This document shows positions 24,319 to 33,299 of a DNA stretch of 53,216 bases, piece by piece. This stretch comes from a virus. The notes beneath the pieces are model-generated. The model saw only the letters and a list, made by a program, of their open reading frames with translations, was not told the origin of the DNA and searched no databases. The position numbers and the translations under genes were made by a program. Positions within the stretch are counted from its first letter, which is position 1, and every line of letters begins with the position of its first letter. The stretch spans positions 1 to 53,216 of IMG/VR virus record IMGVR_UViG_3300015371_001220. The stretch is one strand, 5' to 3'.

Positions 24319-25019
24319 TGACGGCGGTGTGTTACACCCCATGGAAGGTGCCCCGGGTCCGGGTCACCAAGCTAGGTTCCTGCGGTCAAGCGCTTACCGG
24401 GTGTTCCACCGTCGTTTCTGACGGAATCATCTCGATCGCGATGACCAAGGAGTACGAGGACCGGCAGGAGTTCTTCGTCAAGAACGGCAACGGCGACTTC
24501 TGCGTGAAGGAGACCAACCCGCCAGTCCTCAAGTGGATCAACCTGGTGTTGACGTTCTGCAACGTCGACCCGGAGATGCTCAACATCGTTGCCGCCGAAC
24601 CACTCGTCCTGGACGACTCGGCAGCGACGAAGGCAACCGGCTTCTCCACCCAGGAAGGGTCCGCCGCGAACTCCAACTTCGCATTCGAGGGATGGTCCCT
24701 GATCAGCAACTCTGGTGTGGCCTGCACGGGCGGCACGGAGTACGGATACACCCTGTTCCCGTGGGTGGTTGAGGGCACGGTCGGCGACATCACGTGGCAG
24801 AACGACACCATCTCGTTCGTCTACAACGGTCGCACCCACGCCAACTCCCTGTGGGCAACGGGTCCGTACAACGTTGACCTGTCTGATAACGCCGGCTCAC
24901 TGAATACGCCGATCAGGCTGCTGACGCCGATCTTGCCGACACAGCATCACCGGATGTTCCTGACCCGCCTGGCACCGCCAACCGCAGCGTGTGGTTGCCA
25001 GACGCTTGCCAGCCTGTAA
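24318..25019 (+). CDS. Major tail protein
   Basis: 233 residues, TAATG overlap with the previous gene. The sequence (VRVTKLGSCG, VVSDGIISIAMTKEYED, FFVKNGNGDFCVKE, LKWINLVLTFCNVDPEM, GYTLFPWVVEGTVGDITWQN) matches major tail tube proteins of actinobacterial siphoviruses. Rings of this protein stack to form the tail tube. The gene lies before the adaptor and stopper genes, whereas most siphoviruses have it after them. A strong hairpin follows, as expected for a highly expressed gene. Confidence 0.8.
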   Translation: MTAVCYTPWKVPRVRVTKLGSCGQALTGCSTVVSDGIISIAMTKEYEDRQEFFVKNGNGDFCVKETNPPVLKWINLVLTFCNVDPEMLNIVAAEPLVLDDSAATKATGFSTQEGSAANSNFAFEGWSLISNSGVACTGGTEYGYTLFPWVVEGTVGDITWQNDTISFVYNGRTHANSLWATGPYNVDLSDNAGSLNTPIRLLTPILPTQHHRMFLTRLAPPTAACGCQTLASL

Positions 25020-25026
25020 CGAGGAT

Positions 25027-25054
25027 GTCCCCGGTGGTGCAGGCCACCGGGGAC
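25027..25054 (+). terminator. Hairpin after the major tail protein gene
   Basis: An 11-bp perfect stem (GTCCCCGGTGG with its complement) around TGCAGG, starting 7 bases after the stop codon. No T-run follows. Confidence 0.7.
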
Positions 25055-25077
25055 GCCTACAAGGTTAGGATCACGCC

Positions 25078-25878
25078 ATGACGACCACAACCACGCTGCC
25101 CTGCAACTGGAACGTGGACGTCTCCTGCTGCGACGCCACCTTCTGGAACGCACTGTCTCCCGCCACCCAGCAGGCCGCGAAGGATTACGGCGCGTTCACG
25201 GTGTGGGCGCTCACCGGACGCCGGTTCGGCGGCTGCGAACGTACTGTCCGCCCCTGCGGGAAAACCTGGAGCAGCAACGGCGTAGCCGGCTACTTCTGGT
25301 CCGAGGGCTCGTTCCGGCCGTACATCTTCAACGGTAACTGGTACAACTGCGCCTGCGGAACCGGGCCAGCATGCTGCACCTGCGACCCGCGCTGCCAGGT
25401 CTTCCTGCCCGGACCGGTGCTGTCGATCCCAGCGACCGGCATCAGCCAGGACGGGGCGATTGTACCGACCACCGCGTGGCGCGTGGACAACGGCAACTGG
25501 CTGGTCCGCACTGACGGCAACTGCTGGCCGGAATGCCAGGACTACAACGTTGACTCTGGTACGGGCACGTTCTTCGTCACCTACACGAAGGGCCAGGAGG
25601 TCCCCGGCGTCCTGCTGCGGGCCGCTGGAGAGCTTGCCTGCGAGTGGGCGAAGTCGTGTGCCGGTGCCGCCTGCCGGCTGCCGCAGCGGGTGCAGTCGGT
25701 GGCGCGCCAGGGTGTCACCATCTCCATGGTTCCTCTCGACGATCTACTGAAAGCCGGGCTTACCGGGGTTCCCACCGTGGACCAGGTGATCAGAAACTTC
25801 AATCCTTACGGGCTTGCCAGTCCCATGAAGATCGCGTCCCCTGATCTTCCTGTCACCAAAATGACGACCATCGCATGA
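25078..25878 (+). CDS. Head-to-tail adaptor
   Basis: 266 residues. The start (PCNWNVDVSCCDATFWNALSP) followed by DYGAFTVWALTGRRFGGCERTVRPC is the pattern of actinophage head-to-tail adaptor proteins, which bind below the portal. It is rich in cysteine (CACGTGPACCTCDPRC near residue 92). The C-terminal part (SVARQGVTISMVPLDDLLKAGLTGVPTVD) is also conserved in this family. ATGA overlap with the next gene. Confidence 0.75.
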   Translation: MTTTTTLPCNWNVDVSCCDATFWNALSPATQQAAKDYGAFTVWALTGRRFGGCERTVRPCGKTWSSNGVAGYFWSEGSFRPYIFNGNWYNCACGTGPACCTCDPRCQVFLPGPVLSIPATGISQDGAIVPTTAWRVDNGNWLVRTDGNCWPECQDYNVDSGTGTFFVTYTKGQEVPGVLLRAAGELACEWAKSCAGAACRLPQRVQSVARQGVTISMVPLDDLLKAGLTGVPTVDQVIRNFNPYGLASPMKIASPDLPVTKMTTIA

Positions 25879-26417
25879 CCGACACTCAGACGATCACGAT
25901 CGCACAGGCAGTCCTCAACTGCCTGTGCACCAACCTGAACGCCAACCCCAACCCACCGATGCACTGCTGCTTCCGAGTGGGCACCGAGGTAGCGTTCGAC
26001 GCCGGCCAGCAGCAGGATCTGTGCTGCGAAGGTCTGGCCTACGTGACCATGGGCGACATCTTCCCGTCGGTGTCGTCGTTCCCTGACCAGGACATCATTC
26101 GGCAGGTGCAGGGATCCTGCGCGCCGCCAGCCTGGGCGGTGCAGTTCGACCTGGGCGTGATCCGCTGCGCCCCGACCGGTGACGAGAACTACCCGCCAGA
26201 CTGCACCGACTGGGGCACGGCGTTCACGACGATGGCCAACGACGCTCAGGCGCTACGTAAGACCGCCTGCTGTGTACGGAACTGGGTGATGGACCCGGCC
26301 AACAATATGATCGGTATGAGCGTGGTGCTGAACCGGCAGTCGTCCAGCCCCATCCAGGGCGGCTGCATGGAGCGCAAGATGAGTCTTGTGGTCCAGATGA
26401 AGAACTGCGATTGTTAG
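25875..26417 (+). CDS. Probable head-to-tail connector or stopper
   Basis: 180 residues, overlapping the adaptor stop. Cys-rich (CLCTN, MHCCFRVG, DLCCEGLAYV, TACCVRNW, CDC at the end). Position directly after the adaptor and before the gp10-like gene suggests the stopper or connector that closes the head after packaging. There is no motif I can tie to a known structure, so the assignment rests on gene order. Confidence 0.55.
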   Translation: MTDTQTITIAQAVLNCLCTNLNANPNPPMHCCFRVGTEVAFDAGQQQDLCCEGLAYVTMGDIFPSVSSFPDQDIIRQVQGSCAPPAWAVQFDLGVIRCAPTGDENYPPDCTDWGTAFTTMANDAQALRKTACCVRNWVMDPANNMIGMSVVLNRQSSSPIQGGCMERKMSLVVQMKNCDC

Positions 26418-26420
26418 TCG

Positions 26421-26609
26421 ATGCCTCCGCGTAAAAAGGTTACCGCCGTAGAAGACCCCGATGATGGGATCCGCTACGCGCATGTGCGTGCCCTCAAGTC
26501 GTTCAACGACTGGCCTGAGCATGAGGTTCGGTGGGTCCCCATCGATCCTTTGATCGCGCACCTGATAGTGATCGGATACCTTGAGGAATGGCCACACGGG
26601 TCTCCGTAA
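26421..26609 (+). CDS. Small hypothetical protein of the connector region
   Basis: 62 residues (PPRKKVTAVEDPDDGIRY, then ALKSFNDWPEHEVRWVPIDPL). It overlaps the next gene by 22 bases. Short proteins with a similar Pro/Lys start are frequent between stopper and tail-completion genes. Function unknown. Confidence 0.6.
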   Translation: MPPRKKVTAVEDPDDGIRYAHVRALKSFNDWPEHEVRWVPIDPLIAHLIVIGYLEEWPHGSP

Positions 26610-27046
26610 ACCGCACCGCCGCTCACGCCTACGTCATGTCGACGACGCGGGAGTTGGCCGAGCGCATTACGGCGCAGATTCTCATCGACTCGAAGATCAA
26701 CGCCTCAACCGGTCCGTATGTAACGGGCCGGCTGGCGTCGGCTATCCACGCCGGCTTCCGCGCCTTGCCGTCCGGCTACTCCTCGACCGTTGGCACGAAC
26801 CTGTATTACGCCGAAGTCGCCGAAAAAGGCGCGGCGAGGCACATAATCCGAGCCCGTCCGCACGGGCTTGGTGGAGGATTTTTCCGGGGCGGTTATAAGC
26901 TGAGCTTCTACTGGCGCAAAGTGGGCCACGTGGTGACGTTCCCTTACGTCAACCACCCTGGCCACAAGGGCAAGCATTACATTGAAGACGCCCTGCTCAA
27001 GGCAGCCAGACGGCACAACTTGAGGGTGATCATCTATGAACGGTAG
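26588..27046 (+). CDS. HK97 gp10-like tail completion protein
   Basis: 152 residues. A helix of about 20 residues (MSTTRELAERITAQIL), TGRLASAIHAGF, TNLYYAEVAEKGAARH and a closing HPGHKGKHYIEDALLKAA match the HK97 gp10 family, which caps the head-proximal end of the tail tube so that it can join the head. The neighbours on both sides are connector and chaperone genes, which fits. Confidence 0.75.
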   Translation: MATRVSVNRTAAHAYVMSTTRELAERITAQILIDSKINASTGPYVTGRLASAIHAGFRALPSGYSSTVGTNLYYAEVAEKGAARHIIRARPHGLGGGFFRGGYKLSFYWRKVGHVVTFPYVNHPGHKGKHYIEDALLKAARRHNLRVIIYER

Positions 27047-27052
27047 GAGCTT

Positions 27053-27394
27053 ATGACGGAGAAGACCGCGACAGTGACGATCCTTGACCGCCCCATTAAG
27101 GTGCGTGAGTACAAGGACAGCCAGATCATGCTGCTCGTCAGCGAGGCGAACACCATCAAGAGGACCGGTGCCGATCCGGCACGGCGCATGCAGGGCGTGG
27201 ATCGGGTCATGCGGCTGCTGGAATCGGCTGTGGTGGACGACGACGACCGCGACTGGTTGGTTGAGCAGAACATCGCCGGCAACCTCTCCATGGGTGATCT
27301 GACCGGCCTCCTGAGCGCATTCAGCCAGGACGCCGAGGAGACTGTGGTGCCGAACCGCGCGGTGCGTCGTGGCCGTCCACCAAAGCAGCGCTAA
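27053..27394 (+). CDS. Tail assembly chaperone
   Basis: 113 residues directly before the longer chaperone-like ORF and the tape measure gene. The acidic helical body (VMRLLESAVVDDDDRDWLVEQNIAGNLSMGDLTGLLSAFSQ) and the basic end (RRGRPPKQR) are typical of the short chaperone that wraps the tape measure protein during tail building. In most siphoviruses a frameshift at the end of this gene makes an extended form using the next ORF. Confidence 0.78.
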   Translation: MTEKTATVTILDRPIKVREYKDSQIMLLVSEANTIKRTGADPARRMQGVDRVMRLLESAVVDDDDRDWLVEQNIAGNLSMGDLTGLLSAFSQDAEETVVPNRAVRRGRPPKQR

Positions 27395-27953
27395 CACCCC
27401 GCCTGTCGTCATACCGAAGCTGGTAACCGATCCCGTTTGGTCTCTGGACTCCTGGCCGGTCATCATCACCCTGGCGGGCCAGGAGTTCACTGCACCACCC
27501 ATGCGGGCGCTGGAATGGCTTGAACTGTTGATGACGGGCGCGGACGCACTGGAACCCACCACTTTTGTTGAGCACGTTTTCGCCGAAGATGACGCTGAAG
27601 AAATCCTTGACCTGCTGTGGAACGGTGAACTGGACATCGAAGAGTTCAACGACATCGTTTTAGAATTGATCGGTGAAGTGTCTGGACGCCCTTGGTGGGT
27701 GACAATGAAGCTGATTTCTTCGGCGAAAGGTAGCTGGGACTTCCTGGGTGCAGAGTTGATGCTTCAAGGCATCCGCGCGACCGAGGTGTCCCTGTCTGCC
27801 TGGTTGGACGTTGTGCTGCTGCTTATTCTCCGTAATATAGATCCCGACAAGGCGACACTGTTTACCTCCGAACTTGAAATGCCACCTCCTGGTGTTGAGA
27901 TGAAGCCTGAAGAATTGGAGATTTCTGCGCAGCAGTTCCTTTCGATGGGCTAA
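27369..27953 (+). CDS. Tail assembly chaperone, second ORF (possible frameshift product)
   Basis: 194 residues from a GTG inside the previous gene's end, without a Shine-Dalgarno. The frame is open from 27315, so a shift anywhere in 27315-27394 could fuse the two proteins. The frame change needed is +1 or -2, not the usual -1. The body (MRALEWLELLMTGADALEP, LDLLWNGELDIEEFNDIVLELI, LLILRNIDPDKATLF) is helical and matches the second chaperone ORF by position. Translation coupling from the overlapping stop is the alternative. Confidence 0.7.
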   Translation: MAVHQSSANTPPVVIPKLVTDPVWSLDSWPVIITLAGQEFTAPPMRALEWLELLMTGADALEPTTFVEHVFAEDDAEEILDLLWNGELDIEEFNDIVLELIGEVSGRPWWVTMKLISSAKGSWDFLGAELMLQGIRATEVSLSAWLDVVLLLILRNIDPDKATLFTSELEMPPPGVEMKPEELEISAQQFLSMG

Positions 27954-27967
27954 GGAGGTGACCGGCC

Positions 27968-30061
27968 ATCGCCGAGGTAGGTGACGTCTATGCCGAACTC
28001 CATGTGGATGGCAAGCCCTTCGAGCGTGAACTTGGGCCGGAACTCCAGAAGGCATCAAAAGACGCCGACGCGATCCTTGACGAGGTTGGCAAAAGCTGGG
28101 GTAACCGGCTAGCCGACTCGACCTCCACCGAGATCGGTAAGCACGGCAAGGACTTCGGGCATTCCATCGAGGATGCGGTGGAGAAGACCACCGTCCGACT
28201 TCACCCGAACATCGACTTCAAGCGGGACCGCAACGGCAGGCTCCACGACGCCGCAGGCAAGTTTGTGCGCGAGTTCGAGGAAGATGTTGTCAGCAGCTTC
28301 CAGAACCTCACCCGTGGCGGGGGGCCGTTCTCGAAGATCGGTGAAGGCATCGCCGACGCGATCGGTGCCGGCGCAAACGTATCCGGCAAGTCGCCACTCA
28401 TCGCCGTTCTGGTCCCCGCTTTCGGTGCCCTGGGAGCCGCGATTGCCGCCGTTGTGCAGATCGCTAACGCGCTCGTCGCCGTTCTCACCACCCTGCCAGC
28501 CCTGATAACCGCCATCGGCCTGCAGGCGGGCGTGCTGATGCTGGCCTTCAAGGGTGTCGGCACCGCCATTCAGGGTGCGTTCGCGGCGAAGAACTGGACC
28601 GACTTCTACGCCGCCATCCAGGGGTTGACGCCGGCTGCGCAGAGGTTCGTCATCAGCCTCCTGCCGCTGCGGGACCTGTTCCGTGAACTGAAGACGTCGG
28701 TGCAGGAAAGCTTCTTTACCGCGTTCGGCAACACGATGGTCAACCTTGTGCAGGAGCTAGGACCCATCCTGCGCTCAGGGTTGCCTCAACTGGCCACCGC
28801 GCTGGGTGGACTGTTCAAGCAGATCGGCCTGTTCTTCGCTTCACCTGTCTTCGTCACGTTCGTACGAGACGTCATTCCCGCCACCGTGCGTTGGCTTGGA
28901 CAGTTCGGTCCGGGCTTCGTCGGGCTGCTCACCTCGCTCATCAACATGGCGCACACCGCCATCCCGTTCCTGGAGCGCGTCGGGCAGATCGTCACCAACG
29001 CCTTCATGACCTTCTCGAACTGGCTCAACGATCAGGTCAAGAGTGGAGACCTGCTGGGCTGGCTGAACGAGATGGGCGACACGCTCGACAAGACGTCGGA
29101 ACTGTTCTTCAACATCATCCGGTTCGTCGGCTCCCTCGTGGACGCCCTCAACAAGGCCGGTGGCAACGACGTCATCGATCAGCTTTCCGAACTGTTCAAT
29201 CGCCTGGCCATATTCTTCAGTTCCCCTGAGGGTCAAGCGGCGATGGCGGGCTTTATCCACTCGCTTGAACTGTTGACGTACATCTTCTCTGGCCTCGTTT
29301 TCACCTTCACGGGTTCGATGATCGCCATCGAATCCGTCATTCAGTTCTTCGCGTTCCTCGGTACCGCTATCGGGGCGTTCGTTAGCTGGCTCACCGACAC
29401 GGCTGGACCGGCCATCGCCACATTCTTCACCGAGACGTTCCCTGGTTGGATTTCCAGCCTGGCGACATCGGTGTCCAACTGGTTCGGAAAGATCAGCTAC
29501 TACATTCAGAGCGGCTTCGGTGCCGCCATTGAATGGGTGATGACCAAGTGGAATGAGTTCACCGGGTGGATCGGCCGCAAGGTCGCTGACGTCACCAGCT
29601 TCTTCACTGGGCTACCGGGCCGGCTTGCCGACATTGGCCGAAGCATGATGCAGGGCCTTAAGGATGGTTTACAGTGGGGCTGGGACCACACAGTCGGACC
29701 GATCCTGAAGTGGATCACCAGTCAGGTACCGAGTTGGAAGGGTCCCGAGTCTAAAGATCGCGTGCTCTTGGAACCAGCCGGACAAGCGGTCATGGAAGGG
29801 TTCGGACAGGGCCTGACGAAAGGCGCGCAGAACTTGCGCACCATGCTGGCAGGCTTCACGGACTCCCTTGGCGGCGTTGGCATTTCAGGTTCCGGAGGCG
29901 GCGGAGTGAGTCCCATCGTGGTGAATGTGGGATTCCACGGGTCCCTGCCCACCGAGCAGCAGGCGTACGACACCGGACGGGCAGCCGGCCGTGGTGTTAA
30001 CGACGAGATGGCGTCCCAAGTGAATCAGCGCAACATCCGCCTCGCGGTGAGGATGGCCTGA
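27968..30061 (+). CDS. Tape measure protein (ATC start)
   Basis: 697 residues if translation begins at ATC 27968. AAGGAGGTGA lies at ideal spacing upstream, and the resulting start (AEVGDVYAELHVDGKPF) agrees with the usual AEVGDVY-type start of actinophage tape measure proteins. The next standard start, GTG 28004, would drop this part and has no binding site. The protein is rich in hydrophobic helices (about 125-185, 275-330 and 410-460), as expected for a protein that spans the tail and enters the host membrane. At about 1.5 A per residue a tail near 105 nm is implied. Confidence 0.85.
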   Translation: MAEVGDVYAELHVDGKPFERELGPELQKASKDADAILDEVGKSWGNRLADSTSTEIGKHGKDFGHSIEDAVEKTTVRLHPNIDFKRDRNGRLHDAAGKFVREFEEDVVSSFQNLTRGGGPFSKIGEGIADAIGAGANVSGKSPLIAVLVPAFGALGAAIAAVVQIANALVAVLTTLPALITAIGLQAGVLMLAFKGVGTAIQGAFAAKNWTDFYAAIQGLTPAAQRFVISLLPLRDLFRELKTSVQESFFTAFGNTMVNLVQELGPILRSGLPQLATALGGLFKQIGLFFASPVFVTFVRDVIPATVRWLGQFGPGFVGLLTSLINMAHTAIPFLERVGQIVTNAFMTFSNWLNDQVKSGDLLGWLNEMGDTLDKTSELFFNIIRFVGSLVDALNKAGGNDVIDQLSELFNRLAIFFSSPEGQAAMAGFIHSLELLTYIFSGLVFTFTGSMIAIESVIQFFAFLGTAIGAFVSWLTDTAGPAIATFFTETFPGWISSLATSVSNWFGKISYYIQSGFGAAIEWVMTKWNEFTGWIGRKVADVTSFFTGLPGRLADIGRSMMQGLKDGLQWGWDHTVGPILKWITSQVPSWKGPESKDRVLLEPAGQAVMEGFGQGLTKGAQNLRTMLAGFTDSLGGVGISGSGGGGVSPIVVNVGFHGSLPTEQQAYDTGRAAGRGVNDEMASQVNQRNIRLAVRMA

Positions 30062-30062
30062 C

Positions 30063-33000
30063 ATGGGACGCTACAACCCGAACCTGCCTTACATTCTCGG
30101 CCAAGAGTGGGTGCCGATCCACGACGAGGACTACGTCTACACGCCAGACCTCGCCACCGTTGAGCTAGGACACCGGTTCTCCACATCCACCGCCTACACC
30201 CTTGTCGACGGTCGGTTCTACATGAACCGGTTCCCGCCCGCGCTGGTAGCTGGGCAGGGCTACGGCATCAACATCTACCCGGCTGGCGCGGAAGACCGCA
30301 CCGGCCCGGTCCGCAACGTCATCATCCCGTGCAACGCGGCCGGCGTCACCGGCAACGCGGGCGACATCCAGTCCGTCACCACCATCCTCAAGAACGTCAT
30401 GAGCCCGTCCGACAACCTGGCCGCGAACGGCTACGTCGGCGGGTCCCCCACCGCATTCCGGATGGAGTTCTTCTTCGCCACCAACCAGTATTCGCAACTG
30501 CTGACCGGCAAACGGATCCTGGGCGTGGACTACCTGTACCAATTCAGCGCTGGCGGCACCCCTCTCGCCGAAGCCCTGGCATGGCAGAACCAGTTGAGCG
30601 TTGAGGCGTTCCAGCCGACCCTGCCCGGCACCACCCTGATCGGCGCGATCACCACCGCAGGCGTGCCGACCTTCGCGATCAGCGACACCTCACAGTTCGA
30701 CCAGGTCTACAGCCTGGGGCTCAGCGAAGTTCAGATCATGTCATTGCTGTCCGGCAACCCGTCAATGTGGAACTACCCAGAACTGGCCAAGTTCGAGGCC
30801 ACCCACGCCAACCGGATCGGCATCGCCTGGTCGTCCACCACCAACGTCCTCGCGCAGGCGTTCTTCCAGATCGGCTACCAGGCTCTGCGGGTCTGGTACT
30901 GCGAGGAGGCGCGCACCGCCGCTGGTGTGTACATCTTCACCCCGGGAATCAGCACCAATGTCAACCTGAACACCACCATCGTTCCGCTGCGCAACCCCAC
31001 CACTCTGGCGTTGACCCCGTCCCTGCCAGCCGGGGACTACACGGTCACCAGCCAGGCGCTCAACCTCGGCTGGCTAGCTGAGAACCAGGGCACCGTCATC
31101 GGCATCGGGCTCAACGGCATGGGCGAGATCCCGATGACCGCCGAGCGGCAGTTGTACCAGATTTCCTCGCATCCCGGCGTGCAGATCAACCACCCGTTCC
31201 CGCTGGACGAGTCAGCCGTGGACCAGCCGTTCACTCAGGTTGGCTCGGACGTGCTGCCACAGTTGTCGCTGCACACCTCAACCGGTCCGCTGGTGGAGGT
31301 TCACGCCTACGGGCGGCAGGCTGTGGCGCAGGTATACAGCGGTGTCACAGCGACTCAGGAAATCTACGACACCAGCATCGGCGGGAACTTCGCATACCCG
31401 CAGGTGCGCTTCTATGCTCGCCGCTGGGGTGACACGAACGTCCCGCTGACCCTGTCGTCCACCTCCCCGGTGGTGTCGGGTAGCGGCATGTCGGTCACGT
31501 TGACCGCCGACCAGTTCGACGCGCTCCCACCAGCCGGGGGCATCATCAACGGCTGGAAAGAGGTCACGCTCCGGTTCCCGAGCGCCCCGACCATGGGACA
31601 GGGAACCAACCCGCAGTGGGTGTGGTCCGCCAATGGTCTGGCTGCTGGCAACCGCTGGGAGGTGTTGGGTGCGATAGCGCCGGCCATCTCCGGTGTGCCA
31701 GGCAACGTGCTGAACCAGATCAACCCGTCCAACCAACGTCTGTACGCGGCCACGTATGGTGCTCCCGCATCTGGTGCCGCCGTGAACCTTGGCTGGGTGC
31801 CTGGGTGGTCCCCGCTGGTGTCGGCAACCACCGACGACCAGGCCGCTGATGCGGTGCTGCTGTTCAGCCAGGACCCGCCCAGCATCACCGGTTTCACGAT
31901 GACGAACCAGACGCAGGCGATCACCGGGATTGGCCTAGACTGTGGCGGTACCCCGTGCTGCGTGCCGACCGGCATCACGTACAAGGAGTTGACCTGGACC
32001 GCACCGTTCCCCGCTGTGTGTGACCAGTTCACCAGGAGTGTGTCCAATGGCTGGGGCACCATTGTGTCCGGACTCACCTGGGCTGTTACGGGTGGTGCGG
32101 TGGGCGATTACGCGGTCAACGGCAGTGCTGGCACCATCACGCCCACCACCACGAACTCACGGACCGCGTACCTGACCGGCACGGGCCAGTCGCTCAACAA
32201 CTATGACGTCACCGTGCTGGTGACGTTGAGTTCGCTCGCCAACGTCAACGCCAACCACCAGATTTCGATCATCGGTAGGTTCATTGACAGCGGCAACTTC
32301 TACAGACACAAGGCAACCATCACCACCGCCACGGGTGCTGTTGGCCTGACCTTCGATGCTGTGGCGGGTGGCTCCCAGGTCACCACGAACGGTCCCACCC
32401 AGGACATCATCCTCAGCGACCCGAGCCCAGCCCCGTTCTACCTGCGGGCACAGGCCGACGGGTCCATCATGCGCACCAAGGTGTGGCTAGCGTCCACAAC
32501 TGAACCCACCGAGTGGGGTCAGGTCGCCTTCGACACCACCCAGACCGCTGGCGCGGTGGGTGTCAACACGATCAACTCTCAGGTCACCGTGTCGTTCGAC
32601 AACTTCCTGGTTCTGCCGATCGCCTTACTGGGATCGTCGTATGAGATCCAGCGGATGGACGACATCACCGACTGGAAGACGATCATGCTGACGACGAACC
32701 TGTGCACCAGCAGGTTCCGCGACTACGAGGGCCGTGTCGGCACCACCAACTCGTACCGCATCCGCATGGTCAATGAGTACAACTTCGCTGGGGCCTGGTC
32801 TCCCACCATCACCGGCTCCATTGCCGCGCCAGGTGTCACCGGAGGGGCGTGTCTGAGCACCGCTGGGGGCGTGCTCATCTTCACCTCCAACTACAACCAG
32901 AACGGCCTCTACAACCTGGCGTACGTGCCGATCTTCAACGGAAGCATCCCGAGCGAGGACTTCACCTTCCCCGAGTCCAGCACCGTCTCGTTCGGGCGCA

Positions 33001-33299
33001 TGTACACCCGCAACTACCAGGTGGGCTTCAAGCCGCTGGAACGCGGCGGCGAGACATTCAGTCGGGACATCCTCGTCCAGGCGGCAGCGGTTGCCCTACC
33101 GCGCCTGGCCAACGTCAAGGCTCTGCGGGACATGGCGTGGGCTGACCTGCCGTACGTGTGTGTGCGTGACGACATCGGTGACCGCTGGTTTGCGATGGTC
33201 CAGGTTCCCGGCGACCAGGTCCGGCGCAACCGTCGCCTGTACACGTCAACGGTCAACATCACCGAGGTGACCGACACGCCGTTCGCGGTGAACGCATGA
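30063..33299 (+). CDS. Large minor tail protein
   Basis: 1078 residues. The N-terminal 600 residues resemble tail-tip proteins of actinophages (GRYNPNLPYILGQEWVPIHDEDYV). Residues about 655-860 look like a concanavalin/LamG-type beta sandwich (FTRSVSNGWGTIVSG, YDVTVLVTLSSL, ISIIGRFIDSGNFYRH, PFYLRAQADG). This is followed by a fibronectin-III-like part (YEIQRMDDITDWKTI, NSYRIRMVNEYNFAGAW). Such domains often bind sugars or stabilise tail fibres. The next gene overlaps by 4 bases. Confidence 0.75.
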   Translation: MGRYNPNLPYILGQEWVPIHDEDYVYTPDLATVELGHRFSTSTAYTLVDGRFYMNRFPPALVAGQGYGINIYPAGAEDRTGPVRNVIIPCNAAGVTGNAGDIQSVTTILKNVMSPSDNLAANGYVGGSPTAFRMEFFFATNQYSQLLTGKRILGVDYLYQFSAGGTPLAEALAWQNQLSVEAFQPTLPGTTLIGAITTAGVPTFAISDTSQFDQVYSLGLSEVQIMSLLSGNPSMWNYPELAKFEATHANRIGIAWSSTTNVLAQAFFQIGYQALRVWYCEEARTAAGVYIFTPGISTNVNLNTTIVPLRNPTTLALTPSLPAGDYTVTSQALNLGWLAENQGTVIGIGLNGMGEIPMTAERQLYQISSHPGVQINHPFPLDESAVDQPFTQVGSDVLPQLSLHTSTGPLVEVHAYGRQAVAQVYSGVTATQEIYDTSIGGNFAYPQVRFYARRWGDTNVPLTLSSTSPVVSGSGMSVTLTADQFDALPPAGGIINGWKEVTLRFPSAPTMGQGTNPQWVWSANGLAAGNRWEVLGAIAPAISGVPGNVLNQINPSNQRLYAATYGAPASGAAVNLGWVPGWSPLVSATTDDQAADAVLLFSQDPPSITGFTMTNQTQAITGIGLDCGGTPCCVPTGITYKELTWTAPFPAVCDQFTRSVSNGWGTIVSGLTWAVTGGAVGDYAVNGSAGTITPTTTNSRTAYLTGTGQSLNNYDVTVLVTLSSLANVNANHQISIIGRFIDSGNFYRHKATITTATGAVGLTFDAVAGGSQVTTNGPTQDIILSDPSPAPFYLRAQADGSIMRTKVWLASTTEPTEWGQVAFDTTQTAGAVGVNTINSQVTVSFDNFLVLPIALLGSSYEIQRMDDITDWKTIMLTTNLCTSRFRDYEGRVGTTNSYRIRMVNEYNFAGAWSPTITGSIAAPGVTGGACLSTAGGVLIFTSNYNQNGLYNLAYVPIFNGSIPSEDFTFPESSTVSFGRMYTRNYQVGFKPLERGGETFSRDILVQAAAVALPRLANVKALRDMAWADLPYVCVRDDIGDRWFAMVQVPGDQVRRNRRLYTSTVNITEVTDTPFAVNA

